Shown here one piece after another: positions 13,201-24,851 of a stretch of 64,000 bases of DNA. The position numbers and the translations under genes are program-made. Position 1 is the stretch's first letter. Every line of letters begins with the position of its first letter. Where the stretch lies: the NCBI RefSeq assembly GCF_000340215.1, contig NW_006921537.1, forward strand, positions 3,393,685 through 3,457,684, in the 5' to 3' direction. This stretch comes from Pseudocercospora fijiensis CIRAD86. Lineage: Eukaryota; Ascomycota; Dothideomycetes; Mycosphaerellales; Mycosphaerellaceae. The notes beneath the pieces are model-generated. The model searched no databases and was not told where the DNA came from. It saw only the letters and a list, made by a program, of their open reading frames with translations.

Positions 13201-14001
13201 GCTAAAGAAGTTTAAGCACTATTTGTTTCGTATAGGGCGAAGAACGTTCGCATCTCCCCGTACTATCCCTAGTCGAATGCTATTGTTAAGCGTAGCTATC
13301 GGTCTTTAATCGATGCCCTATCTAAGATAACTAATAGAGGGGACAGGTCCGTTCCTATCTCTATCCGCGTTCCGGCCCTTCTCTAGGCGGATCGAACTAC
13401 TATTATCGATACGACTAGACTTACGCTAGCAGAGCTTATAATTAGGAGGGACGCCGTTCTTCCTATTAAGTTGTCCTATCGTACGCATAGCGTTTACGAC
13501 TAGGGGTCTGTTCGTACTAGAGCAGATCTCCTTACTCTACGCGCTAAGGCTCTTAAGGATATAACTACCACTTCTTAAGAGGGTCTTACTTAACAACGGC
13601 GCCTCCGTGAAGAGGCTAAGCAGTATTTTAATAACTATAATACTGTTAATTAGGAGCCTCTAAAGGTTGGCGATATAGTTCTCCTATACCGGTCCGAGTT
13701 AGAGTATAGTTACTCCTATAAGCTAGCCTTTAAATAGAAAGGGCCTTATAGAGTATAGGAGGTCTTTTACGATAGTTCTACGTACCGGCTTTAGGAACTT
13801 AATAGTGCTACCTTGAAGCACTCGTACCCCCGGGCTAACCTAAAGAAGGTCGTCGAGTTAAGAGAGCCTGCCCGTCCTCCCCCGACCGAGAAGGAAGTTA
13901 ATGCCTCTATAGACCCTCTACTAACCTTAGATACCTATCGAGAGGAGGATCCTACCGCGATTATAGATCCTATTCTGCCCGATAACTATACGCATCCCTA
14001 G
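10250..14001 (+). pseudogene. Pol of the 12-kb element: RT, RNase H, integrase
   Basis: The RT core lies at about 11040-11800, with VFSGYD and an intact FLDD box near 11496-11507. RNase H follows (AIDSSGEGYSE near 11990) and ends in the SLSRRP motif typical of Ty3/gypsy at about 12340. The integrase has an HHCC region with CPKCN at about 12910 and a core with ILDNATNN near 13180 and SPYYPQSNA near 13260. The last open piece (13813-14001) is the C-terminal tail. In-frame TAG codons kill it, but the FLDD aspartates survive because their codons follow C, not T, and so offer no TpG to mutate. Confidence 0.82.
10452..10480. repeat. Dispersed palindrome, copy 2
   Basis: The core TACTACCCCGGGGGTATTA lies inside the pol reading frame of the 12-kb element, where it is translated in frame as LILPRGYYYE. 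Confidence 0.75.
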
Positions 14002-14460
14002 ATACATCTTAGTAAGCTATTAGGAATGACTTATAAACAAAGGGAGGGTTATATACGTATTAATTGCGCGTAGAGCATTTCCGATATTAATTCCGATAGT
14101 AAACTAGACTTCTAGCTATCTAACTCTAACTCCGAGGAGGAGCTCGACTAGTCTAGCGACGAAGACCGCCTAGAATTATAGCTAGATCCCGAGACTAAAT
14201 AATTGCTTGCTCTTCCTTACCTCTATCTGCCTCTACTACGTTGCTTCCTTACTCTTGTTAATCGTTCTCCGCGCTATTAATACAGTGCCGCCCTATAGCT
14301 TCAGTCCTTACTACTTGTTCCTACGGTGTTAATACTTATAGTTGTTACCCTCTTTTGCTTTTACTTTGTCTGTTGTTTTGCTCTTTAACCTTCGAGATAT
14401 TGCTATAACTTTATTCCTTTACTCTTGTTTCCTTAGATAGAACTATACGAGGCGTGTTTT

Positions 14461-14489
14461 CCTAATAACACCCTAGGGGTAGTATTAGG
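14461..14489. repeat. Dispersed palindrome, copy 3
   Basis: This 29-bp copy has core ACACCCTAGGGGTAGT and ends CCTAAT...ATTAGG. It is in the spacer after pol of the 12-kb element. Confidence 0.75.
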
Positions 14490-14767
14490 AAAACAGCCGA
14501 ACCTAACCCTCTCCCTTCCTAGCTCTTAGATAGACATAGCAACCTAGGCCGATAGCCTCTAAGAATAGGGACCTTAGGCTGTTAAGCTTAGCGTTTAGAA
14601 GAAGGAAGAAGGAAGAAGGTAAACGTACAGACTACCTTTACGTACTTGCTAATATAAAAGGTGATACTATATCTATAACGGTAGTGCTATAGGCTAACGC
14701 ACTAACGAATTAGCTGCGCTAGGCCTAGGCGACTTGCTCCTCGTTACCGAGCATCTCTAGAGAAAAG

Positions 14768-14794
14768 CTAATACTACCCCGGGGGTATTATTAG
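14768..14794. repeat. Dispersed palindrome, copy 4
   Basis: This copy has core TACTACCCCGGGGGTATTA with CTAAT and ATTAG at the ends. It lies 279 bp after copy 3 in the same spacer. Confidence 0.75.
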
Positions 14795-15214
14795 TCCCGC
14801 TAGCTTTACTACTATAGATTTCTACTAAGGACTCGAACTAACTAGTTACATTTCGAGTGCGCGAGAATCTACGATAGCTAAAGGTCAACAAAGGCGCGTA
14901 GTCGCTACTAGCAATTAGCTAGATCGATTGTCAAACTTTAGCCTGCCCTAATAACAAAGAGGTCTCGTATATAGCTTTACTTTTATATATAGCCGTTATC
15001 CGTTTGCTTTACTAGCGCGGAACACACGGACTACGTTACCTTCGCACTATATTTAAAGCGAGCTTCCTAAGCTCCTTCTTCTACTCGATTACTAACTAAC
15101 TCGCTACCGCCTAACTACCCCCCCCCCCCTTCTATCTAAACCCTTCAATTATTATTATTAAGTAACGAACACACTTGTAAACTCGTTTACAACCTACCTC
15201 CGCTTCGGTCGACT

Positions 15215-17937
15215 ATGTCTTCCGGCGCCCTAAATCCGCTAGGCGCTAGCAGTAGCACTATTAACCTAAGTCTAGCCGCCCTAGTTCCGATCGAAGCCCT
15301 ATCCGACAGCGCCTTAGCTGCTGTAACTAGCCTCGAGCACTGCTTCTAGATCGTTACCGCCCTTAAAGACCCTTAAGAGAAGATCTAGAACGCTCGTACC
15401 CTACTACGCGTTATTAATAGGAACATTAAGAAGGCTACTATCTTAGTTGTGTACGGCATAAACAACTTACGTTAGTCTATTAGTGAGCGTATCTTTAAGC
15501 GCGAGGTTCTTAACGATATAGATATCGAACAAGCCTTTCCTATCGTCTATAGCCTCGAGACAGCCGGTACCTAGATTCGCTTACGCTTTAAGACCCTCGA
15601 CTAGGCCTTTGAATACTAGGGAGGACTAAGCAGCCTTCCTAAGAGCCTTATTAACTTCGCCTACGGTAGACAAGAGCGTACTAAGTAGGTCTCTTCGTTC
15701 GTTAACAAGTACAAGGTCCGTCGTTAAGGCGCCGAGTATCTTTCCCGCACTATAATCTATCGTATGTCTACCGCTAGCAAGAAGGTAGGCAAGCAGCTAC
15801 TTAACTTGTCCTTTACGCTTAACGACTTTACGACAGCCTACTAGAAGAAGCACTACGATGCGATTGTCTAGGTCGATCTTAACGTATAGATAACTAAGGA
15901 TCTACTAAAAGAGAAGGGCTGTCGTATTAATAGTGTAGGCTTTATTGTTAAGGGTTAAGAGGCTCCTATCGTTGATGTCCTTAAACGTAAGGCTCTTCGC
16001 CTAGAAACCGAGGCTAATACGGCTGCTAGTCTTGCGCTCGCTATAGAGATGTAGGCTAAAGATCGTCGCTCGACCCGCAACCGTAAGGTCCCTTAAGAAG
16101 TTTAAGACGAGCGCGCTAAGGCCGAAGTAGCGCGTAAGAATATATTGCATACTCGCTAGGCCTTCCGTAAGGCTACTAAGAAGTATAGCACTCCTTCTAG
16201 TACCGACTAGGGTACTAACTATAGTACTAACTATAGTAACTCGGATGTTAATATGCTAGATGCACTACTAGAGGATGTCTCCTCCGAAGGCTCCTTTAGC
16301 GAGCGTAGAGATAGAGGCCTCTCGCCGATCCTATTAACTAAGAACATCTACGGTTCTTATAAGGGCGACTCTATTGCGCACCTTATTACTAATATCGATA
16401 TAGTTCCTAAAGCCGATATAGGTAAAGCTCCTACCGCCCTATCTATCTATTAATAGCTCGACGACCTTAGTAAGCTAGGTAAAGAGCGGTTCACTATGTG
16501 TGCTAACTATATTAAGAAGGCTGCTAAGACGTCCTACTGCCGCCCCGACCTCCTTAGGACTCTACGCATTCAACCCTACTAGCACTATTACTCGCGATCT
16601 TACGCTAACTAAGCGTCGCTGTAAGTTAATTACTAGCATTCTCGGACAAGGCACCTCCTTCGACCGCTTTCGTTAGACTAGCAATGCTATCTTCCCTCGA
16701 GTTTTCGGTTAGATATAGTCGCCCCGTAGAGCGCACCTTCCTTTTATCGTCGACCTAATATAGGAGGAGTTTCGCATATTCTTCTAGTATATGCGTAAAC
16801 TGCCTAAGTCTAAGCAGGAAGGCCGTAATACCCTTCAAACCTATAGAGTAAGCAACTAAATCGTCCGTTAGCATCCTGCCTTATAGCTCTTAGCCGTTAC
16901 CCTTCGACCTAATTACGTATACGAGCTTATCTCCGTCCCTAAGCCTACTAAGTACTTCAAGGTAGGTAATAGCGGTTATAAGAACTGCCCTGCTAAGGAG
17001 ACTTCTCGTCTCGGACAAGATATAGTTAAGCTCGCAGCTAGTAAGGGTGCTAGCTATCTACGCATTAAGGTTTCTCTTATATCTAAAGATAAGACCGCCT
17101 ATTTAACTATTATCGAGGGAATGTACGAACTAGAGGTCTTCGAGAACTAGGTTAAGAAGCTTAATGCCTATAGCCTAGTTCTACTAAACAAGATTAGCAA
17201 GCTTACTAATAAGCACCTTACTAACGACGACCTCGGCTATATGTTCGATAGTTAGCCTAACGAAGGCGAGGTAGCTTAGTAGATCCTCAACCCTCTTAAG
17301 GAATGCGAAGTCTCTATTTAGATGCTATACCTTCCGTATAGCGATCTAAAGCCTAAGAGCGACCGTATGTTAATCGACCTAGGCTACTCTCGTGTTATCG
17401 GCGGCACTAAGATTAAGGGCTACGACAACTTAACCGTCGCTAAGGTTGCTAAGGCGTACTACAATCTAACTGCCCTTCTAGGTTCTAATACCTTCGTGCC
17501 GTTCGCCTTCCCTACCGCTATCTTAGTCGAAGGCCTTAGTTGCATTTCCGATGCCCTAGTCGGCAGAATTCCTTAGTTAAGTTACGTTATTTAGAACGAA
17601 GTTAAACAAATCCTCTAGTTTAGTAAGGAGGAGCTTAAGGACTATCTACGCGAGTAGGAGAAGGCTATATAGGACAAGGCTGCTAATCTCCTCGTTAATT
17701 AAGCTTACTTCGAGGCAGAGTACTTTAGTACTAATAGCTTTAATACCTACGGAGGAGCTTAGGACAGTCGACTAGCTAATAAGGTTATTGCTAGTAAAGA
17801 TTACGGTATATTGAAGTAGCAGTAAGTTAGCGTAGTAGATTGGATGCTTAGGAAGTTGTTTTTGCATATTAATAGAGTCTAGGAACAATGCTACCCCGGG
17901 GGTGTTATTGCGGAGTCTCTAAAAGATAGCCTTAGCT
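15215..17937 (+). pseudogene. Unrecognised accessory ORF2 of the 12-kb element
   Basis: A second long reading frame follows the integrase and spacer, on the same strand. Starting at ATG 15215 (MSSGALNPLGASSS) and reading through TAG/TAA codons at former Gln/Trp sites, it runs about 450 codons in one frame to about 16585. It continues in another frame to the end near 17937, so one indel or shift lies near 16585. Total size is about 900 codons. The first half is charged, with many Lys/Arg-rich helices; open pieces are 16253-16453 and 17322-17576. The second half has one mildly hydrophobic stretch (TFVPFAFPTAILVEG, about 17490-17535) but no clear membrane anchor, and I see no RT, protease, zinc or chromodomain motif. 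I do not recognise the family; an env-like, capsid-accessory or captured host gene are all open possibilities. Confidence 0.55.
17886..17910. repeat. Dispersed palindrome, copy 5
   Basis: The core GCTACCCCGGGGGTGTTA lies inside the last codons of ORF2 of the 12-kb element, read in frame as QCYPGGVI. Confidence 0.72.
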
Positions 17938-18021
17938 AAGATGCCTAAGGTTACTACATAACTGTTTGTTTTAAGCGCACAATGTAAAGCGTGTCTAGTT
18001 AGATACGAAGAAAGGGAGGGA

Positions 18022-18301
18022 TATTAGCTAGTAACCGGCCCTACACACCTAGGCTAAGTTTTGAGCCTATATAAGAGGCCTCCTTCTACATTATAGATAG
18101 AGCACCAACCTCGTATAGCACATTGTTTATGTTACACTTCTATAATGCCTATATTGCAGGGCTCTAGTTATTAGCCTAAGCAACCGTCTTATTATCCTAT
18201 TATGCTAAATATAGCTGCCTATATTACTATAGGTTATGTTACCCTCGGTAGCCTATACTATTACTGCTAGTAGTGGTAGTGGTTTTAGTGTCCGTCCTTT
18301 A
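18022..18301 (+). repeat. 3' LTR of the 12-kb element
   Basis: This 280-bp LTR starts TATTAGCTAG and ends GTCCTTTA. It follows the purine tract at 18007-18021 and is followed by the CTAG duplication. Confidence 0.88.
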
Positions 18302-18305
18302 CTAG

Positions 18306-18775
18306 TAGTAGGACCTTCTTTACTACCTATCTAAAAGAAGGATGCTAAACTTAAGGACTATACCGTATTTAATAGCTCTAGTCGGAAGCAGTATAACGAC
18401 TACATTCGTAACTGTGAACTTAACTAGCGTAACGCACTAAGAGCGCTACTAGACGACTATTCCTTAGTCGTATACGCTATATAGTATATCAATAGCGACC
18501 TAAAGCGTATATAGGATAACTATTTTAACTCCCTTAACGATTAGACCGCTGTTTAGTAGCAGACCTATAAAACTATTATACTAGATACCCTTAGAAACCC
18601 TATACTAAGGCAACAATATGCTTAGGACCTATATCTTCGAGCTAAATAGAAGACTAATCAATCGGCTCGCTTATTCGAGGCCTATTTAAAAACCCTTAAA
18701 AACGACCTTCCGCCTAAGACTAATTCTATATAGATCTCCGAGATACGCCTAAAACTTAGATAGGAGCTTATCCTC
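18306..18775 (+). pseudogene. Gag of gypsy copy B, resumed piece
   Basis: This resumes the copy B gag exactly where it stopped at 6242 and aligns to 19620-20095 of copy D. It breaks off at TCCTC (18771-18775), where an LTR of copy D begins. In copy D the corresponding sequence continues past CCTCG without interruption. Confidence 0.75.
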
Positions 18776-18972
18776 TGTTAGGGCTAAAGAGGCTATATGT
18801 GATTGGTATGTAACTAGGCCGAGTAAAGCTAGGGTCTCGATGCCTTAGGCAGGGCTTGGCGCTTAGCGTTAGGCTAACTCTCTTGCCTTCCTCCCTCTCC
18901 TCCTAGATCCTTATCGAATACTATACTAATTCACTACCACCCTATCTACCTGCTAATATAACCCTTCTTATA
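18776..18972 (+). repeat. 5' LTR of gypsy copy D
   Basis: This 197-bp LTR keeps the TG start (TGTTAGGG) and ends CTTATA. Its subtype, with CACTACCACCC and AACCCTTC near its end, matches copy C and not copy B. Confidence 0.85.
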
Positions 18973-19019
18973 TAGTATTCGATCTACCCTTTAAGGGTAG
19001 TAGCTAGATAGTCCTTATT

Positions 19020-20591
19020 TCAAGCTTTTAGCGGTATAGCTACGAAAACTATCGATTTAACTATATTACGCCCGAAGAACGGGACCTATACGTACTATTC
19101 TATCGAAACAACCGTACCAATTATTAAGCAAGGCCTTCTATACGGCCTATTATACTAAGTCAATTATACTAGGCCGATATCTACTAATTCCGCTATATCC
19201 GTATCTTAGGGGCTAATAATATATTATTAGTGCCGCCCCTTATAATAGCCGGTTTATTACGAAACAACAATCGCGGTGCCGCTAGTAGCGCTAGCAATAA
19301 CAACACTAGTAGCATAGCACCTACTAAAGTGCCTACTAAAGCACCTGCTAAAGTGCCTCCTACTAAAGAGCCTACCGGAGAGCCTACTAAAGAACCTGTA
19401 ATTCTAGGTAACGACCTAGAATTGTCTGTCGACGACATTCTTAACAATATTGTTAACCGTCGATATAGCTAACTAGCCTTTAGTCCCTAACTAGTAGCGA
19501 GACTTTAAGGAGCTACTTAAAACAGGCTTACTACCTTGCGCTAAGAACAACAGCTAAAGGATAATCTCCTCGAAATTCGTCGCCTGCAAGAAGCCCTAGC
19601 AACTAATACTAAACTAATAGCAGGGCCTTCCTCTCTATCTATTTTAGTCTAAAAGAAGGATGCTAAACTTAAGGACTGTACCGTATTTAATAGCTCCAGT
19701 CGGAAACCATACAACGACTACATCCGTAACTGCGAGCTTAATTAGCGAAACGCGCTAAGGGCCCTTCTAGACGACTACTCGTTAGTCGTCTATGCTATAC
19801 AAGACAGTAATAGAGACCTAAAGCGTACCTAGGATAACCATTTCGACTCCCTTACTAACCAGACCGCTATTTAGTAGCAAGACTACAAGACTATTATGCT
19901 AGACACCCTTAGGAACCCTATACTAAGGCAACAATACGCTTAGGACTAATACCTTCGAGCTAAACAAAAGACTAATTAATCGGCTCGCTTATTTAAGGCC
20001 TATTTAAAGACCCTTAAGGACGATTTGCTAGCTAAGACCGACTCTATCTAGATTTCCGAAATACGCCCTAAATTACGATAGGAACTAGTCCTCGAATTAG
20101 ACCGCCGCCGTGTATTCGAACAGGCCAACCTAACACGCATTCAATTCATAGTCGAAGTAGAAACAGCCGAACGAGCTGTTTAGCTCTAGTAACGACTAGA
20201 ATTAAGGATCCGACCTGCTAGTAACCGTAGCAACCGTAGCCGCGGAGGAAACTAAGGTTCCTACTAAGACAACAATACTAACAATAGGAATAGTAACAAC
20301 GACCGTAGTAGAAGCCGTAGCCGGCGGCTATATAGAGGAGGCCGTAATAGGGGCCGTAGAAGGGGCTCGTATCCCTATAGTACTAATCGCTCGGCTAATA
20401 ATAGTAGCAACAGCTACAGCAATCCCCTAACCGGACTAAAGTGCTTCAATTGTAATAGCACTAGCTATCTACTAGGCTAATGCGACAAACCTAAGGACTA
20501 GGCCCGAATCGACCGTGCTACCGCTAAATACCGAAAGCACCTTTTAGTAGCTAACGCTACCCCTGTAGGCTAACCTTCGAAAAAAGAGTAA
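19020..20591 (+). pseudogene. Gag of gypsy copy D
   Basis: This is the Gag reading frame, with TAG/TAA codons at former Gln sites. The longest open piece (19230-19472) contains the repeated PTK-x-P region (about residues 31-57) and ends NRRYS. Later come an Arg/Ser/Gly-rich stretch (about 20220-20400) and a zinc knuckle at about 20450-20493, CFNCNSTSYLLGxC. The knuckle has Tyr where the CCHC pattern needs His, explained by CAC to TAC. The frame ends with TAA at 20589-20591 and pol follows in the -1 frame. Role in the family: virus-like particle assembly and RNA packaging. Confidence 0.78.
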
Positions 20592-23500
20592 GCGCCGCAC
20601 TAACTGTTAGCCTCGTGCGGCGTAAGACTATCGACATTATACTAGCTATTATACGTACCTGTCTTATATCTAGGCCCGATACTAACTATAAAACTAAGGT
20701 TACGCTAGACCTAGGAAATTCAGTTAGTGCCCTTATTAGCTATCGCCTAGCTAAGCAATTAGACCTTCGGCAACTGCCTAGGACTGACCTGCTAACCCTT
20801 GCTTAGTTTAATAACGCTCGGCACTTAACCTATAGGGCCTATTATGTCTATATAGCCCTAAAGGACGACCTCGGCAATAAGCGCCTGCTAAACTTTACTA
20901 CCTACGTAGTAGACATAGACAGCCTCCTATCTGAGATTGTTATTAGCAACCCTGTTCTCAAGTACTATGCTATAGTTATAGACTTAGGCAGTTAATAATA
21001 GCGATTTAGAATCGCTAGGAAAGAGGACATTAAACACATTAATGTTAGCGAGTGCCCTAATAATATTAGGGTCCTGTTTATTAGCAACCTAACCCTAGCC
21101 GATCCGACGGCCGACCTACTCGGTAGTAATAACGATAAACCTATACCCCCTAATAATCCTAATCAGCTTGCTCGCATACTAGAACCTATCCGAGAGACCT
21201 ATATTAATATGTTTAAACACTACCTAGCATCGACGTTGCCTATATTTAAAGAGACGGATTATAAGATTAATATTATAGAGGGCAAAGAGGTTCCTTTTAG
21301 GCCGCTCTACAATCTTAGTAAGCGAGAGCTTGCTATGTTGCGCGAGTACCTAGAGGAAAATCTAGCCAATAGTCGCATTCGGTATAGTAATAGCCCTACT
21401 AGTGCCCCTATCCTGTTCGTACTAAAGAAAGATAGTAGCCTGCGCCTCTATATCGATTATCGTAGGCTTAATGCTATTACTATTAAAGATCGTTGTCTAC
21501 TTCCTCTTATTAATAAGACCCTCGATCGCCTTTCTAGTGCCTACTACTATACTATATTAGACATTAAGGACGCCTATTACCGCATCCGTATTCGCAAGGG
21601 CGATGAATAGAAGACAGCCTTTCGTACTCGCTATAGCTATTTCGAGTACTTAGTTATACTATTTAGGCTAGCTAATGCCCCTACTACATTCTAGTCCTAT
21701 ATTAATCGGGCCCTATTAGGCCTATTAGATTACCTCTATATAGTTTACCTAGATAACATCCTGGTTTACATACACTTACCTAACATTGCGGAGTACTAGG
21801 CTATAGTCCGCAAGGTGCTCGACCGCCTACGAGCCTATAGACTGTATTGTAAGCCTTCTAAATGCACCTTTGCTACTAAGGAGGTGTCCTTCCTTAGCTT
21901 CCTCGTGTCAACTAAGGGTGTTAAGGCTAATCCTAACCGGATTAAGACTATTACTAAGTAGCTAACGCCTACTAGTATTAAGGAGCTTCAATTATTCCTA
22001 GGTTTTGCTAACTTCTATCGTCGCTTTATTAAGGGCTATTTACGACACGTAATGCCCCTAACTAAGCTTACTAAAACTAAGGCTAACCTAACTAGAGAGT
22101 TTAAATAGACTAACAAAACACAAGCCGCTTTTAACGGTCTAAAGCAACGCTTTACTAAAGTCCCCTTATTGCACTATTTTATACTAAGCAAGTAGATCCG
22201 TATTAAGACTAACGCTTTACAGTTCGCTATATCGGCTATTATGTTATAGCAATTAGATAAGGACTATTACTAGCACCTAATTGCCTTCTTTTTACGAAAG
22301 ATAATCGATATAGAGCGTCGCTACGAGACCTATAAGTAAGAGCTCCTAGCTATTGTCGAGGCCTTTAAGCACTAGCGCTACTATCTCGATAGTATATAGC
22401 ATACTATTTAGGTCTATATAGACTATAACAACCTCCGTGGAATTACGAAGGTTACTAGGGTTATAGGTCGATAGGCTAGATAGGCCGTCTACCTCGCTAG
22501 GTTCGATTTTAATATATTATATTAGCTAGGCGTAAGTAACCCTACCGATAGCCTATCGAGGCGACCTAATTACGATAGCGGGACTTAGTAATCTATTAAT
22601 TTATTGTTTCTAACCCTATAGCATAAGATTGCTATAGCCCGTATTATTAATAAGCAAACGTAGGATAAGCGGACCTCCGGACCCCGCGGCGGTAACAAAT
22701 ACTATAGCGGAGTTGTCGTTCTTCTAGTATACGTTAAAAGAAAGGACGTAGATCGCTCGAGCTATAATAACTCGGTTAAGGACATTGCTATCTATAGTAA
22801 TAGTCTATATAGCGACAGTACTATAGAAGAGGTTATAGTAGTTCCGGCTACTAGTGCTATTAGATATATATAATGCGTACCTCGTTCGATAGTACGGGTG
22901 CTATTAAATAACCTTGTAAATAGGGATAGTTAATCGTTTATAGATAAGCTATTGCGTGCTTAGTAGAGGGACGCCTTTGCTATTAACCGTATTAATAGGC
23001 TTATAAGTAGGCGAACGACTCGATCTAGTAAGAGTAATTAGTCGATCGACGACAAAGGTTATTTAAAGTTTAAGGGTAGATACTATATCCCCGCTAAACA
23101 ATCGATTAGATAAGAGCTTTTAAAGAGGCACTATAATAGTAAGCTCGCTAGTTACTATAGTATAGAGAGGTCGTACGAGCTACTATCGCGTACATACTAC
23201 TAGCTAAATAGTAAACGGTATATAAAGGAGTATATATAGACCTATATAGTATACTAGCGAGTTAAAGTACCGAAGCACTTACTATTCGGCGAGTTGTCTT
23301 CGCTCCCTATTCTAAAGAAGCCATTTACTAAGCTAATAATAGACTTTATTATAGGCCTTCTACCTGCTAGGCGCAGAGGTAGTAAGGACGTATATAATGC
23401 TATCCTTATTATAGTAGACCGATTTACTAAGGGCGCCCGATATATCCCGGCGCGGAAAGATTAGACTACTATTAATATAGTAGAGGCGCTATAGAACAAT

Positions 23501-24472
23501 ATCTTCTATACCTATTAGGGAACCCCTAAGGGGATAGTGTCTAATCGTAGATCGATACTAATATCGCACTATTAGAGCGAAATATGCCTATAGCTAAGAC
23601 TAAAGCATCGGCTATTAATAGCCTTCTATCTATAGACTAACGGTTAAATAGAGAGACAGAATACTACCCTATAGCAGTACCTGCGTAGTTATATTAACGA
23701 GAACCCTAAGGATTAGGTCAATCTCCTATAGCCTATAGAATTCGTATATAATAACAGTATATACTCATTAACTAAGGTTTTACTATATATAGCTATAATA
23801 GGCTAAAACGCTACCTTGCTACAAGATCTATTTACCTCGCTCGAGGCCGAGCGTAAGGAAAGGGAAGCGCGTTAAGTACTAGAAATACTAGCGGCAATAG
23901 AACGTATCTAGAAGATGCGAGAAATCTATACTAAGATAGCTAAGAATCTAACAAAGGCTTAAGAGTATTAAAAGGCCTACTACGATAAGCGCTATATACC
24001 GATAACCTTCAAACAAGGCGATATAGTTATACTTAGTACGAAGAACCTCCGCATCCGCAAACACCTATTACCTAACGGCAAAATAAGGCCTAAGCTCGTA
24101 CTAAGATACATTAGCCTATTCCGCATTCGAGAAGCTAAGGGCATACAGGCTTACTAGTTGTAGCTTCTACCTTATTATACTATCTATAACACCTTCTATG
24201 TATCCCTCCTTAAGCCGTACTACCTGCGCGAAGGGGATAAAGCACCTACTAAATCCGAGGATATACTAGCTAATAGCGAAGAGCTATAGTCTATAGAACG
24301 TATCCTAAAGCATCGGACTAGACAAGGTAAGAAGGAGTACCTACTAAGATAGTAGGGCTATTTACTAGAATAGGACTTATAGGAAGCTAAAGGTTCCTTT
24401 AAAGATATAACCGAGTTGTTAGATAAGTATTAGACTAGCGTAAAGAACAAGAAGAAGGCTAAAAGCTTATAA
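20592..24472 (+). pseudogene. Pol of gypsy copy D: protease, RT, RNase H, integrase, chromodomain
   Basis: One frame carries the whole polyprotein to TAA 24470-24472, with only substitutions and no indels that I could see. The protease region includes 20615-20806. RT spans about 21209-22000, with [14 protein letters not shown] and a catalytic box YLDN at 21746-21757. RNase H ends SLSRRP near 22560. The integrase zinc-binding region (about 23120-23270) has lost several Cys and His to Tyr. The integrase core is at about 23330-23780. A chromodomain-like tail (RxGKKEYLLR then GYLLE, about 24310-24400) puts the family among chromoviruses, which are known to target integration to heterochromatin marks. 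Confidence 0.85.
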
Positions 24473-24493
24473 TGTTACTATTAAGGCCTAGGA

Positions 24494-24520
24494 TTAATAC
24501 TACCCCTAGGGTGCTATTAG
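24494..24520. repeat. Dispersed palindrome, copy 6
   Basis: The core TACTACCCCTAGGGTGCTA lies about 20 bp after the pol stop of gypsy copy D. This is a different LTR family from copies 1-5. Confidence 0.72.
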
Positions 24521-24751
24521 CTAACTAATTAGCTCTAAGCAATTGTTAGCAATAAGAGACAATAAGACTATACTACTATAGTAAACGCGTACCGAGTGTT
24601 AATAAGCGCGCTACGACGCGTTAATTAGTTACTACTCTTTTAAAGACTCTACCTCTTATTCCTTTATTCTACCGAGGCCTCGAGGCCTAGGCAATCGACG
24701 AGATACGCGCGCGCGCGTACGAATAACGGTATGTTAGAAGATAGCTAGCGC

Positions 24752-24851
24752 NNNNNNNNNNNNNNNNNNNNNNNNNNNNNNNNNNNNNNNNNNNNNNNNN
24801 NNNNNNNNNNNNNNNNNNNNNNNNNNNNNNNNNNNNNNNNNNNNNNNNNNN
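24752..24851. other. Assembly gap of 100 N
   Basis: Exactly 100 N bases occur here. A round 100 is often used as a placeholder for a gap of unknown length, and it lies in the D/B composite where about 8 kb of expected element sequence is missing. Confidence 0.99.

Larger units (their letters stand above)
14002..15214 (+). other. Non-coding spacer between pol and ORF2 of the 12-kb element
   Basis: This 1.2-kb stretch shows no supportable coding frame beyond a short acidic tail near 14000-14200. It contains two copies of the dispersed palindrome (14461-14489 and 14768-14794) and an AGAAGGA tandem run near 14596-14618. The last 170 bp hold a TATATTTAAA box near 15047, a pyrimidine-rich tract and a run of 12 C (15118-15129), ahead of the ATG at 15215. 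This resembles a fungal promoter and 5' UTR. Confidence 0.5.
6243..18301 (+). mobile_element. 12-kb LTR retrotransposon with extra ORF, nested in copy B
   Basis: Two 280-bp LTRs (6243-6522 and 18022-18301) bound a 12,059-bp element flanked by CTAG (6239-6242 and 18302-18305). A 15-nt purine tract (18007-18021) immediately precedes the 3' LTR, as expected of a polypurine tract. The internal order is leader, gag-protease, RT-RNase H-integrase, about 1.2 kb of non-coding DNA, a second ORF region, 3' LTR. The order RT before integrase makes it Ty3/gypsy-like, but it is not closely related to the other families here. It keeps more CA/TG than its neighbours, fitting a younger insertion with lighter RIP. 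Confidence 0.88.

Noticed and set aside
17490..17535. Membrane anchor in ORF2 of the 12-kb element, suggesting an envelope protein
   Set aside because: The stretch is short and only mildly hydrophobic, and there is no signal peptide or Cys-rich ectodomain pattern, so an env call is not supported.
10452..17910. Palindrome copies as transcription terminators
   Set aside because: Hairpin terminators are a bacterial feature, no T tract follows, and two copies lie inside reading frames.
24703..24718. CG-dinucleotide run as a possible regulatory or Z-DNA site
   Set aside because: It is a simple microsatellite that varies between copies D and C; there is no further evidence.
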